From the NCBI RefSeq assembly GCF_010093535.1, contig NW_022985179.1:376395-440394 (forward strand): a DNA stretch of 64,000 bases, given 5' to 3'. Shown here piece by piece: positions 47,801 to 61,900 of this stretch. The position numbers and the translations under genes are program-made. The notes below the pieces were generated by a model. The model searched no databases, was not told where the DNA came from, and saw only the letters and a list, made by a program, of their open reading frames with translations. Origin of the DNA: Lindgomyces ingoldianus (lineage: Eukaryota > Ascomycota > Dothideomycetes > Pleosporales > Lindgomycetaceae). The stretch's first letter is position 1, and every line of letters starts with the position of its first letter.

Positions 47801-50800
47801 CTTTAAATACTTATAAACTTTTTTAACTTTTTAAAGTAAGTAGTATTTTTATTAATTTAATTAGTAAAATGTTTTTTTTACTTTTAATATTAATTATCTG
47901 CTTTTCTTTTCTAACTAGACTAGTGCTAATAAGCCTAATTTATGCGCCTAATTACCTAATAACAGATCTACACTAATTAAAGATCTTATAACATGCTACT
48001 ATTATAGTAGCTTGTAAAAAAAAGAGGAGTAGAACTAAATATTAACTTTATTAAAAGTAAAAAAGTATTTTTATACTTTAGCTTATAATCTTCTAGTAAT
48101 AACTAAAGATGTTGTGCTAATAAATAACATATAAAGCATTTAAGATTATAATAAATTTAGAGTATAATTAGAAAAGATTAAAAACTAGTTAAGATAATAT
48201 ACTTAATAAGCATTAAGCTAAACTTAATAAAAAAAGTTTTTTAATGTGTACTATTCTTCTAACTTTACACACCTATGCCTTAGCTAAAGAGTATGCTAGA
48301 AATAAAAGTTAAGCTTAAAATATAAGTTTTTTAGTTTAACTACTTTAGTATTATAAAACATAAGCTTTAGAAGCTTTATATTATAGTTCTACATATAAGG
48401 TAGATAAAATTAGGTAGCATCTAGTAGATTACCTACTACCTAACTATAAACTAGTCTATCCTAGAGCAGCCACTCCTAGACAACAGTAGAGGGGAACTAC
48501 ATCTAGGACTAAAGCTGCCCTAGATAGGGCAGGTAGAGGCTGTAGTAATAGCCCTACTAATGCTAATTTATTACACTTTTATTATTAATAAAAGGCTAGT
48601 CTAGGTTATAGTTAAAGTTAAAAAAAGAATATTATACTTAAGCAGAATAGTAAAAGAATAATAAAGGTTTTAGTTCTATAAAAAAATTAGCTTATATAAT
48701 AAAGTAGCATAAAAGCAGCTTATGTTAAAGTAGGTGTAGCTAATACTCTTTTTCTCTTGTCTAGTTAGACTATAATTAATGTAAGTAAAGTAGGTAGTTA
48801 TAATGTAATGCTAATTAAGCATTTTTTAAATAAACATTTGCTACTTAATACTTAGCATAATAGCTATAAGCCTAATAGGCTCTTTATGTACAGAAGAGTT
48901 AGAAGGCAAAATAGCCCTAGCAGATGTGTACATAAAGAGTAACATAGCAAGCAGATAAAAAGTAAAATAATAAAAAGTATAATATAGTAAGTAAAAAGTA
49001 AGAAAAAAGTATTATAGTAGATTAAAAAAAATTAAACTTAATTTAAAAGGGCTAAGGCTAGATTTGTTATTACATAAAGCTAAAACTAGATTTCTAGGGG
49101 CACTGCCTAAAATAGGATAGCGCAGGACTAATATAATTATAATAAAAGCAGACATTACTAATAGAGCAAATATAGTAGTAGGGCAGAAATGTACATGCAC
49201 TGTATAAAGCAGTCTATAAAATAACCTTAGAATACATAATATTAACTACCTTGCCTATTAAACTAGGCAGAATTAGAATAAAGATGCTAGATACAGTAGT
49301 AACACGTAAAAGGGCTACATATAACTAGCTATAAGTAAAGATAAAATGTTATAGGTTAACACTAATAATCTTAAGTAACTAACCTTGTAACTTATTAATA
49401 AATATAGTAAAATAAAGTTAGACTAAAATCTAATACTAAATAATTAAAAAAAGTAAAGCATTATTATTTTTAGATACTAACTTTATATGTGTAATTATTT
49501 AGATCTAATTATTAAACTTACTGCTAAGTATTCTACTAATAAAGAAAAGCGCTGTCTAGCTAACAGCAGTAACTATAAGACATATGCTGTTACATAATCC
49601 TTACCCTAAATCTAGATTATGTAAGAGTATAATAAAAACACTAACCTTTAGTTATAAAGTAGATAAAGAGAGGCTAAGTAGATTAAAGCTTTAGAGTAGG
49701 TTTTCTAGTAGTTAATTAATTTTATCTAAGAAAGATTAGTAAACTTTATTAGTAAAGTAGAACTTTATTATAACACCTTTAAAGCGCTTAAATAAAAAGT
49801 TATTTAGAAAATTAATAGTATTATTTTAAACTACTAATATACACCTTTACTTTAATAAAAAAGTATAGACTTTTAAGTTAGTAAGTTTCTAAAGTAGATT
49901 AAGTAGATAAATGTAGGAATAAAATATAAATATAGACTAAAACTGCTAGATTTTAGGAAGAAGTGTAATAGACTTTTTATTACACTTAGCTAAGTCTAAT
50001 ATCTACTAAGCATATTCTTAGTTAGCAGGTTTCTGCCTTATTTTTATATTCTCTGTTAGCTGTAGAATAGTAAAGTATAGCTATAAATAAAAGTTCTAAA
50101 GGTAGGCTTATATAGTCTGTAACTTTTTACTGCGCAAAATAATAGAAAGGATCTAGGCAAAGTCTTCTTCTAACAGCACTAGAATACCTCTAAATAAGGA
50201 GTTGTTTTTTATAATATCTTATAGTGTATAGTTAACTACTTTAAAGTAGTACTAGTGCTATATTAAAACTTTATTTTATATAATTAAATCTGTCTAATAA
50301 ATAAGGTCTGTAGTAGGAGAGTTTGTACATATAAAGCAGGTAGATTTGTTTTTAATATTAATAAGTATCTTAAACTAATAATAAGCAGTGCAGCTGCTAG
50401 AAAGAAGGAGCGCAGCAATGCTAGATAATACTACGCACAAAACAATCTTGCATTAGGTCTAAAAATAAGTGTAAATAGTTTTATATAAAAAGGTTTTTCT
50501 AGTTCTACTAAGGCCTTAAATAAAGTAGTAACTAAATTATAGTATAGTAAAAACAGACTAAGTAATAGTATAAAAAACTTTTAGTTAAGCCTTATCTAGC
50601 TTATTATATGTATTAGTATAATTAAGATTTTACTTTATAGTATTATAATTAAGCTACTTAGCAACTAATAGATTAACAGCCTTCTGCACCTAATATCTTT
50701 ATAGCATAGGCATGTTAAAATTAGAAAGGTTCTTTCTAAATAACTTAAGCATAGCCTAGTTAATTAGCTATAGGCATAAATTTTTTATAAAATTAGTAAT

Positions 50801-53800
50801 GCTAAAGGGTAACACTATTTATTCTAAGTAAAGAGGTAAGTTATTAGATAGATGTTAGAAAAACTTATTTTATAATGCTATAAAATTACTTATATTTTTA
50901 AAGACTAAGGCCTAAAGAAAGATGTAACATAACTTAAAAGTAAGTGCTAAATGCTAAAGCTTAAAAAATATATACTACTATAATTTATCTTTAACTAAAA
51001 GATTAAAAGCTAAATAAGTGTTTTTAAAAGTAAGTTAGATCTAACTATTAACTATATAGAGATATTTAAAACTAATTACACCTAAAATTTATGTAAGAAG
51101 CATTTTAAAATAAAAACACTTCTTAAAGAAAAGACTATAAAAGTAAATGTAACTAATAAAGTACTAATTATGTTAGAACTAAGTTTATTTACTACTATTT
51201 TTCTTTAGATTCTAATAATACTAAGTTAAGAAGTTCTAGTAAAGAAGATTACACTTATTTATGTAAAAAGCATTATACTTTAACTATTTTATTAATAATA
51301 ATCTTTTCTATTTAACTATAATCTCTACCTGTTTAGCACTGTTCTTATTATAAAAGGTAACTATATATTATTCTAGTAAATGCACTACTAATTAAATAAT
51401 AAAAGGCTTTTTTTTATAAACTTTAAACTTTATTAATTACTAAATAGCCTTAGTTAGTCTAATATAGTGTATGTTTAGATACTAGATAACTTTATCTTTT
51501 TACTAGATATAAATAACAACCTAATTAGTGCCTTTATAGATATACTTATATATATATTTAACTAACTTTATAAAGGCATAGACCTCTACATTAACATGTG
51601 CGTTGTACTTATATAAAAAGTATAGACTATAAGGCACTACTTAGTAATTATTAACTATAATGTTTTAACTATAACACTTTATAACTTAAGTTAAACTAAG
51701 TTAATACTAATATATAAAATAACTGTCTTTACTAACTAGAGTTTTATTAGTGTATTTTTTTAGAAATTACTTCTAATAGGTTGCTTAGAGAGAACGCTCT
51801 GTAGTCTATATATAGAGCATGCTAGAATTTAAGGTTCTATATAGCCTATAAACTATAGTAGTTTTAATAATATTACTTAAAACTTTATTTAAATTTTAAG
51901 CTTTTATAAAAAGCTTAGCTTATATAACCTAATTAATAAAGTTTAGATTAAGAAACTAATTATAATAATTATAATATAAAAAAAGTAGAATATAAGCATA
52001 AAGTAAACTTTACTTCTAGTACTTAATAGTATACATAATACTAGTATACTAGCTAAATACATAGTTAGTCTAGAGGTCTGTAAGGAGGGAGTTAAGACGT
52101 AGCTTAAAAACACGCGCAACTAGATCTAGCTAATCTAATAGCTAAAAGAATGTACTAATCTCCTGCTCTAACTCTAGCTATTTAGAATTAGTAGTAAAAG
52201 TAATAAATAAAGTAGGTTAACTAAGCTTTTAAATAATAGCTATAAAGTCTTAATAACACTATGTAATAAAGTAACTACTACTAATGTAACTTAAAGAAAA
52301 AATAGTCTAAATTCTAACTAAATTAGCTTAAAAGTTATTTTAATTTAATGCATTATATACTTTTTAATATAGATTAGCATGTAACTGTTTTTAATTTACT
52401 ATAATCTACTATAACTTTTTTTATTTACACTAAACCTAGTAGTTAATAATAAATTACTAGAATAATAAACTATAATTAAAAGGCATAATAAGACTACTAT
52501 GCTAGAGAAATAGGTAGAATTAGTAATACTTAAAATTAGTTAGAGTATTCTAAGTGTAAGACATGCGTAAAGTACGTAGCTATAAACTATAGTAAAACTT
52601 AAAAGTACTCTATAAAAACATTAAAACATAGTAAAAAGGCTAATATACTGCATGTGTATGTTTAATTTTTTAGTATAGAAACTAATAGTGTTTTAGATTA
52701 GAGCTAAGTTAGTAGTAAAAAATAAAATTTTAGTTATAATTTTTAACTAGCTTATTATAAACTAAAGTAGTAATTTTTTTAGTAATAAGTAGGTTCTTTT
52801 AATATTAATTAGCTCTAGCCTACATAATTAACTATAGTTATAAATTAAGAGTAATTTATAATTTTTTATTTTACTTATAAGCTTACTATAACTACTTATG
52901 TGTAGTTTTATATATCTTAATTTAAAAATTGTTATAATCTATTTTAACTATTTATAGCAGCTGTGTAAGTATAGTTAGATTAAGACTACTATTAGCCTAA
53001 TGCCCTATACACGCACTATTAGCCTAGGCAGGATTGTAAAAGTACAGCTGTGCGTAGGAAAAAATGTCCCTCTTAGTAGGCTTTAATAGGCTGTGTATAT
53101 AGTACATTTCTCTTATAATTTAAAAAACTTTTACACTTATACTATATACACTTTAATTTATTTATTTATAGTTAGCTAATGTAAAAGCTAAGGCTATGTT
53201 ATATAATTAAAAATGCTTTTAAAAAGATCTACTAAGTAGGTGCCTACTCTATAAAAGATAACATAGAAATAAAGGTAAATCTAGAAAAGTTAGAAAGTTA
53301 ATATTACTTATTAAGTAATATATAAAGTACTAAAAAGAATTTACTTAACTCTTATTAACCTGCTTTTTAAGCTAGTAAAAGGCACTATAGTTAGAACAGC
53401 TACTTATAAAATTCTGCATTAGACTAAAGTTAATAGAAGTAATATAGTCTATAGTAGTAATAATATATGCCTTTAGTAAATTATTTTATAAAAGACTAGC
53501 CCTTAGTTACTTTTAATTTTTATATATAAATAAAAATAAAGCAGGCTAATCTAGAGTGTGTTAAAAAAGTAAAAATTAAACAAGTTTTTATAAAGTTAGC
53601 TATATATTATAATAATGTATATATATAGATAGTGTAGAAGGAGTAGAAGTTAGCGTAAAGAACTTAAAAAAGGTTAATTATATATTATAATAAATTTAAA
53701 TAGATAGTGTAAAAGAAGTAAAAAAAGGCATAAAAGTTTTAGAAAAGTTTTAATATATATAAAATAATTAATTAAGCACTAGCATTCTACTTAATGCAGT

Positions 53801-55073
53801 GTTACACCTAGCATGTGCAGGTTAGCCCTAGTATAGACCTAATTAGACTGTAGTAGCGTAAGCTTAAACATGTTTTAAAAGTTATACATTAAAGTTAACA
53901 TTAGCTAATAGCTAACACACCTAGATAAAACTAAATATAAGTGCTAAAAAATATAATAATTATAATAAAGTAATATACTACATAGCTATGTCTATTGCAC
54001 TAGTAATAAAAAGCTCTAACTTTATTAGTAGAAAAGTTAAAGAGAGGTTTATAGTTATTATAAACTAAGTAAAAAGTAGGTAATAAGTCTATATAGTAAT
54101 AATATAAAAAAATAACACTATATAATAAGAAAAAGAGAATAAGTTAAGAAAAAAAGGTACTAATTAAAAAAAGTTAAAGTAAATTAAGAATAAATTAACT
54201 TTAAGTAAATTAAAATTCTGCCTATTAAAATAAAGTGTAGTAAGGCTTATACTACACTAAATAAATTTATTTTTTTAAAGTCTTTAAAAGTATAACTTTT
54301 TTTAAAACAGTATTCTTATTAAGTTTAAAAAAAGACTTAATTAGGCTAAAAACTTTTAAAAAAAATTTTTATATAAAAAAAAATTTAAGCTATTTAAACT
54401 TATTATTTTAAGTAATAAAACACCTTTAAGCTCTTACTCTTTATATAATAGTTTATAGTATGTAAATATGCTTTTAATTTTAATATAATTAGTATAGCTT
54501 TATAGCTTAAAGAAAAAAAAAAATAGTTAAAAGTGTTTTATATTAAGCTAATATTATGTTAGGTGTAATCTTAAAGCCTTTATAATTCTTTGTAAAGGTT
54601 AGTAGATAATGTAGAATAACCTAATATACTTATATATATTATAGATAGCTATAATATAGTAGCTTACTATAACTTATTATTATTATAAAGTAAGGTTAAC
54701 TAAGGCTATAAAAGTATTAAAGCAGATAATGTCTAGTTAGAAAAGATTAAAATAAGTTAGAGCAGATGTAAAGCTAAAGCCTAAAGTTGCACTACTGTTT
54801 TACTTAACTAGGGGGAGATCCTTTAGAACCCTTTTTTTGCCTACAGCAGGCTTTACTTAGAAGGTCTTAGCAGAGCTAATTACATTTAGCAGAAAAAATT
54901 ACACTATAGAAGTAATTTTTACACCCCTAACTGTGCAGTAGTTAATTACAATAGGAAAAAAAGAAGACTAGATTAAGCATATAGCATAGTAGAATAATTA
55001 CTTAAAGCTTAAAAATAAACAGTAACGCAGCTTTTTAGTTACTAATTTTCTACTAATTAAATTAATAGCCGGC
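44860..55073. mobile_element. 10-kb RIP-degraded repeat block, unclassified
   Basis: Composition changes abruptly at about 44,900-45,000 and again at about 55,070. The interior is TA-, CTA- and TAG-rich with stops in all frames, like the neighbouring transposons. Less damaged patches lie near 48440-48560 and 53020-53100. I could not find matching terminal repeats or a target duplication at the edges, so the superfamily and the number of nested elements remain open. It separates the NLR relic from the second gene island. Confidence 0.6.
48880..48939. repeat. 12-bp perfect inverted repeat with 36-nt loop
   Basis: CTCTTTATGTAC at 48880-48891 and GTACATAAAGAG at 48928-48939 are exact complements inside an otherwise decayed block. 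Confidence 0.6.
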
Positions 55074-55400
55074 TTATATCTGGACTAATAGGAGAGAGGG
55101 CTTGGCGGTAGAGATAGTGTAATATTTGATGGATTTCCTTTGCCCACCGTGGCGGCGCACATCTTCATAGGTGCTAGGTTTAGGTGGTTCCATATTGTAT
55201 CTTTCTGAGCGACGAATTTCGGGTTCGCTAGACGAGGTCATCCGCCCTTTGTGACTAAGAGAGGGTGCGCTTTCGTTCGGCGAAACAGCCTGACGTTCGT
55301 CTTTTGGTCTAGGGGTGTTTAGGCCCTCCTGTGAGCCTTTGCTTCGTTTGCCTTTCTCCTGATGCCTTATCGCACGAGACCTTGACTTAGATAGAACCAT
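55074..55400 (-). CDS. Hypothetical protein, probably truncated by repeat insertion
   Basis: A 108-codon minus-strand frame in normal-composition DNA, starting at an ATG at 55400 and ending at the exact edge of the AT-rich block. The product is hydrophilic and rich in Ser, Lys and Arg (for example SKSRSRAIRHQEKGKRSKGS), with YEDVRRHGGQRKSIKYYT near the end. The last dozen residues and the stop lie at the border with RIP-type DNA. The natural C-terminus was therefore probably lost when the block inserted. I recognise no family; it could also be a chance frame. Confidence 0.4.
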   Translation of the reverse strand: MVLSKSRSRAIRHQEKGKRSKGSQEGLNTPRPKDERQAVSPNESAPSLSHKGRMTSSSEPEIRRSERYNMEPPKPSTYEDVRRHGGQRKSIKYYTISTAKPSLLLVQI

Positions 55401-55980
55401 TAGTACCGATCGCGTTCAGCTCTATTCAACGTAACAATAGTCGCAGCACCAATGATTATAGCAGTGTGTGCACCCTGGGTCCATATACCGTATCGTAAGA
55501 ATTAGCTCCGCCGCCACAGGAGCAGCAGTACCAAAACAAGTGCTTTTCATCGATTCCAACAACTGCATCTCCACCACTTCGGAATTTATTCTCCCTTGGC
55601 CGTGGGTCGTTGGCAGAAAAGTCCCGTCCTAATTTGTTCAGTGAGAAGTAGGTTAGGATCAGATATACTCTCGATCCCGGGTATATATTATAGGTCGAGA
55701 AGCTGCATTTTAAGAAAACAATTGTATGCGTTTACGTGCGACGTTTTATCGAGGTGTATCCTAGGTAAGGGGGTCATAAACACCATAGACAAAAATTTCG
55801 AGCTAGGTGATAGTGCTCATTTCTCTATGTCGGCGAGGAGGCGATCTTGTTCGATAATGAGGGGCACACGAATCATACCTGCCCTAGACAAACATCGCAC
55901 CATAAACCTTGTGATGCTGAATCTCAACGGGCGATTCTGAAGTCGAGGGGCTGGAGAAGATAAGAGCAAGTCACGTGCAG
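55401..55980. other. Intergenic region downstream of the chimeric gene
   Basis: 580 bp, presumably including the 3' untranslated region of the minus-strand gene. A plus-strand open frame at 55596-55940 has no recognisable feature. No repeat or RNA gene was seen. Confidence 0.45.
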
Positions 55981-58900
55981 CTAGCCCGTTTCGGTTAGGG
56001 CAGTAGCAGCTGATTTGTCACACCTGCTTTGGCGTCGGTTTAAATTTAGTGAGGGAGGGGCGTCATTTGGGGTACCGGGTGAGCCGATAGAGGCCATGGA
56101 CTCATTAGAGTTGCTTCTGATGTGCTCAGATGTGATTTGTCCGGTGTTTACGGGTGCGGCTTCTGGGGATGTGCTAGGCTGCCAAAACGGATTTGTGCGT
56201 GCTGGACTAGGACGTGGCTGGTATGTTATTCCAAGCGCACGCATCCTGTTTTCTATGAGCTCACGAGCAAGGGCCTCCCGCTCATCTGGTGTGAATCTAG
56301 CTGGACGGGCGACAGGAGATGTAGCAGACTCTATGTTTGTAGTAGCTGACTGGGGAGGTCGACCATGCTCACTCGCTAGAAGTGTGCGAGTCGACGATTG
56401 ATCGATCAACCGGCGGCGTGGCGGCTGAGCTCGCAGATCAATTCGAGATGGCGGTGATCTTATGCCCTGGGTCAATTTTGCCAGTTGCTCGTTCCCTTCT
56501 CCAGCAGTGTTTAAGGGCATCGCGCCTATCAACCACTCTGAGTGCTGGTTATTGACATGTTCACGCCAGAAACCGTAGCCTTGGAACAGCTCTCTGCAAT
56601 CCAAGACCCCACAGCGCCATCGCGATTCGCCCTCCTGAATGGCAAATTGACGCAGCTTCTCTTCGAGGAGGAAAGGAGATGGAAGGGACAGTGAAGGAGG
56701 TGAAAGAGATGTCGGCTTCAGTCCAGTAGACTCCTTCGCCCTGCAGGGTCGGCATATTTTCATATCGCAACTACTGCATTCGTAGATATACCAATGTGGC
56801 CCTGAGTGGCACAGGTTGCAATTCCACGTTACTTGAGCCGAGCCCGACTTGATCAGGATGAAGAAGTGAGTACAAGTCCCAAGCAATAGATCCAATCGTG
56901 TATTCTCTAATTGCCTTCCACCACGGATCTCTTGACTTTTGGGTGCTGTAACTTGCTTAAGTTGCAAAGGTGTGGGTTCCCCATCTGGCAGTCGTGGGTT
57001 GCTGGAACGAGGCTCGCCCTCTCGATATTCGCGAACGTAAACCAGACGGCCCATAAGGTTTTGGTTACTGAGCGTCGACAGGGCGTTCTGAGCCTGCTCC
57101 CGCGTTGCATACTCTACGATGCCACAGCCCTTTGGCATTCCATTCGGCAACATTAATACATCTGCGAACAAGACTTCGCCAGCTTGTCTCATGAAATCTT
57201 TGAGGTGATGCCATTTCACATTATAGCTCAAGTTGCCCACGTAGACACGGCGGTCCTGATGGGACGATTCTTGAATATTTTGCATCATATTGTCCTTAGA
57301 TGCTGAACGAACTTTTGCTGGGGTGGCCGAAGCGCCATCGCGGTTGCTGGAACGAGGCTCGTCCTCTCGATGTTCGCGAACGTAAACCAGACGGCCCATA
57401 AGGTTTTGGTTACTGAGCGTCGACAGGGCGTTCTGAGCCTGCTCCCGCGTTGCATACTCTACGATGCCACAGCCCTTTGACATTCCATTCGGCAACATCA
57501 ATACATCTGCGAACAAGACTTCGCCAGCTTGTCTCATGAAATCTTTGAGGTGATGCCATTTCACATCATAGCTCAAATTGCCCACGTAGACACGGCGGTC
57601 CTGATGGGACGATTCTCGAATATTTTGCATCATATTGTCCTTAGATGCCGAACGAACTTTTGCTGGGGTGGCCGAAGCGCCATCGCGGTTAGATGATTGT
57701 CCACTCTTAACGTTGACAAATTGCAGTGCTTCCTGGATCTCTTTTAAGTTGCCGAGATCACGCCCACGCTCTTTGTCATAGTCCGAGGAATCAGGAGGCG
57801 GTATGGTGACTCCATGACTAGGTCCGTACGTCTCCACACTGTTGGTATCAAACATCCTCGGAATTTGAGGATCTGGGGCATTTCTTGACGATCGTACTTC
57901 TTCAACATCTACGCCACAAGTGTTAGTAATATCCTTACATTTACCAGCCGTATCTTACAAGGACTCGAGACCAGAGGTGCCGTAGGACTGAGTTTAGTGT
58001 ATAAACTGTACCACTGCGCCTCGGCCGACTCGCCTCGGCGCTGTGGTTGAGGGTTGTTGCAAACTTCGCCGCCATATCCGTGATTGGTTTCAAACTCTCT
58101 CTTGTCCATAAAATCTTCATTGCACGTTCGGCAATGCCCCAGAAATTCGACGTGAGGTGTACGCCCAGAAGTAAGGTGGCGGCGAATATCGGACATGTGC
58201 TCTGTTCTAACACCTAGGCAAGAATGTTCGCGCCCGAGGATAGTGTCCGCTTTGAATACGGGGCAAGGAAATTCGCGTTTTGATGAAGCTTTTGGGGTTT
58301 GAGATCCCTGGTTTGACTCCTGGCCTCTAGAACTGCTCTCGAGAATCACGGCATCATCCGGTATGGGAGGAAAACCGTACCGGTTGAAGGTGGAATGGTC
58401 CTCACCATCGCTACTCCGAAGTTGAGCGTCGTCCGCTATCTTGGAAATTGATGTATGAGAGCGCGAATCAAGTGTAGCGTTCCTCGAAGCATTAGAAAAT
58501 CCGAAGACCGGAACTGCGGCAGGTGATGAGGATGCAAAAGAGGCATAGCTTTCTTTTGAGTTGTCTTCGGAAGACTTTGGTGGAGAGTATTGGACTTGTA
58601 AATTAATTGAACCAAGTTCATCAATAGAATCGACATCTCGACCTAGACGGACATATTCCTCAGGCACTAACCCACTCTTTCCACTCTGAGGATCCAGAGC
58701 AACAAGCCAGCCTTGTTCATGGCGATAATAGATTGCAATACTCTGTCCCTCCACCAACGGCAGTTCGTTATCATTTTGTGGTGTGAAATCATAGAGTGCA
58801 ACTGCCTTTCCGAAATGGTCCTCATCTGCTGGCGAGGCGGTGAGCTCTGGTAATTTCCTCCCAGATCTAGCTGCACTCTTGGTATCCAGTTGGTGGCGCT

Positions 58901-61900
58901 GGTAGAACTCCTTTCCTTTGGCGTGACTCATTTGGTTCTCCAATGAGTTGAACTCCCCTACGTCGTCGAAAAGACCAATGGGATCCAGCGCCTCAGCTAT
59001 GTCCTTCTCTGTGACTGAAGTCAGGGGCCTCTGGTCGATGGCTTCGTTGGGGTCAGGAATTTCGGAGTCTTTTAGTCCTATAAATGCCACAGGGTCTTCC
59101 GCCAATGTCCGTTCTCTCCTCCAGATGCTCCAATAGTCGTCTCGTCCTTCCTGCCCATCCACAATGACTCTGCTTCCAAATGTCCGGAATATGGACCTTG
59201 CCGTCACCACAACAAGATTGCTGTTGGACCCCGCAAATTTTTCCCTCAAAAATTGGTAGTCGTCGTCTTCACGTGGAAGGAAAATAAATAATTCTGGATG
59301 CTGCTCCATGAGACGGGATGCGTCTCCATACCCAAGCAGCCGCGCGCATTCGTCTGCGAGCATGAAGAGCTTTGACTCTCTCGTTGGTAATGTAAATACT
59401 CTAACCCTGTACTCCCGGCCACCAAGAAGATTTCCGAGGCCGTCTATCTTTGTCTCTCCAGTCTCATCGATCTCCACGTTTAGGTACTCACCGCCTTCGG
59501 GGCAAAGCGGGCGACCCGCTCTTTTTGAAATGACGGGACCTAGAGGCTGTGGTTCGGGTTGTCGATCCGGAAGTCGACTAGCCAGCCATTCCGCTGATGC
59601 AATGGCAACATCGGCTTCACTCAGATCTTTTGCGTACCCGATCTGGATTGGGCTACTGTTCAGGAAGGGCACCTTGCCATTAAACTGGGACTTGGCCTTG
59701 ACGGCACTTTGAACGTCTTTGAAGCTGACGTACCAACAATCCCTACCTATATCGAACCATATATTTTCGATCGGACCAACCGTCTCGAACAATGCTCTCA
59801 GAGAGGCGGATGTGGTGGCGAGGGGGATGTCGACGAGCCAGAGAATTCGGGTGTGAAATTCTGGATTGTCAGCTTCCTCAGCATTGTGGCTCAACGTGTT
59901 GGTAGAATGCGGATTCTCAGTGGGGTCTTCTTCCGAAGGCCAGTGCGAAACGCGAAGCCTCGAACTTATATCAGACAAACGGACGAGTAGCTCGGGGGTT
60001 TCGGCTGCCCAATCTTGCTGTTCTAGGATCGACAGGGCCAATTGTATCAGGGAGACCACGTATTTGTTGACCATTCTCCTCCCTGGCTCATTCGCAATTT
60101 GCCCGAGGACCTTGAATGTCGTTGAGGAGAATCTCAGTAATAGGTCTTCAACCCGCCACTCTTTCTGCGTCGACCTTCGAGACTGAGAGGTATTGAGTTC
60201 TTCTAAGAAAGATGTAAAGATTCGTTTCGCTTCGGCAGTCTGGTAAATCAGCCCAGTTTCGCGCCCAAGCAGCACGCCTGCAATCCGCTGTTCTAGTTCG
60301 GTCATGAAACCCTGAGGAAACCTACTATCCTCCGTACCACTGAATAGGAAGATTTCACGGAGGAGGCTACTCAGCGAGGTAGAGGCCGAGCCGTTTCGTT
60401 TGAGGTAATCTATGACAAAGTCTTGACCGTCTTCCTGCTGAGGTCGTGACATCTGACCTTCTTTGGGAGACGACGCAGAAAGAGAGCCGGGCCTGGAGGA
60501 GGGAAAAGGATGGACTAGTGTTTGGTGCTCTATCAAGTCTTCCATGATTTGAAATTGCATGTCGCATCCTAAGCTGGGACAGATAAGCTCTTCTTCGGGA
60601 TGCTCGTATCTGATGTGTTCCATCAGATCTGAATGTTTGTCATTTCCATTAAATCGCGCATTACAGCGGCCACAAACTGCGCCATCCGGCGAAGAAGCAC
60701 GATCCATGCTCATAGAAATCGGAATGGAACGAGTATCACTGCGGTCGTTCTCGTCGTCGCATTTGTCGTCGCCATCTTTCATATAAGAGGGTAAGGCGAA
60801 CAAAGCCAGCTCCTCCTGATGCTTTCCCATATGGCGTCGAAGCTGAGTAAGGGAAGGGAGCTGTTGCTGGCAGAGTACACAGTTCGCCGCTGTGTCCATC
60901 CCAATCTGCCGTTCACAGTTGCGCATCAAATCATGAAAGCGGTCTTCGCTGTAAAATTCAGAGTGAACTTGGTGTACGTGGTTCCGGAATTTGACTCGAG
61001 AGAAGAACGGAAGGTTACAACCGTCAATGCATTCCCACCATAGACGATGTGAATGGAGCTCGTGATTGAACCAGTCATGTCGAGATTCGTATGTGAGATC
61101 TGGTATCTTACACTCTTCGAACGAACATACATACGGGTGAAGATCTCTGTACACATGTTTACTGGTTGTTTGTCAGTGGCTAGACGAAATAGAGGTTGTC
61201 AGAAGATGGTAAGAGTAAAGGGAAGAGTCATGCTGCAAAGCTAGGAGAATACAACTCTATAGGTCTCCCTCTGTGAATTCAAATTCTTTAGCCCCTTCTG
61301 CCAACCTTGTTGTTTGATCGCAGACCAAGGTTTTGTTTAGCCGAGATACTTCGTGCAGATGACAGGAAGCATGAATGCGCTTGATGTGCTGACTTATAAC
61401 CCATCAAACTAGATCGAAAAAAAACTTACTGCCATGCAACTGCGTGTCGGACTGATGTGAATCGGAAGCACAAAGGACATTCAAATGGATCGCCATCTTG
61501 ACCTTGCTCTGGAAGAGGAGGGGGTCGCAATTTCGCCGCGTCGTTGGTCGATGATGCATACGAGGTCTGGGACAGCGTGTCCTCATAATAGTCCTCTTGG
61601 TCTAAATCTGCAACCGAACTAGTAGCTTTGATGGCAAGAGGTATCGATGAAGCGACCGTACTCTCGATTCTCTCAGAGGGAACGATTATTGTAGTCGCAG
61701 CCACGCCGACCACAGAAGTGACTTCGGCGGGTTCCAGGCCTTGCTCTAGCTTCTTTCGGTGCTCGTCACGGTAACGAAGATATTGCCTCCTGCGGGATAT
61801 CGCTTTCCCTAGTCGAATGATGAGCCATTCTTCCGCTCTAGGGAACTTTCCTCGGACATGGTCGATGTCAAATGTCTCAAAGTGAGAGGTGTCAATTTTG

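Noticed and set aside
49012..49200. Minus-strand 62-residue hydrophobic frame
   Set aside because: Short chance frame in a decayed repeat block; no family motif.
44860..55073. Defined transposon with terminal repeats for the 10-kb block
   Set aside because: I compared the two edges and found no convincing inverted or direct repeat or target duplication, so no superfamily is claimed.
57909..57958. Gene boundary between two separate minus-strand genes
   Set aside because: The interval has a GTAAGA donor, TACTAAC branch site and TAG acceptor with matching phase, and splicing keeps the frame open. One gene is the simpler reading.
59308..59712. Plus-strand 134-codon frame opposite the chimeric gene
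   Set aside because: Antisense to the RRM and Rsc7-like coding region; a shadow frame.
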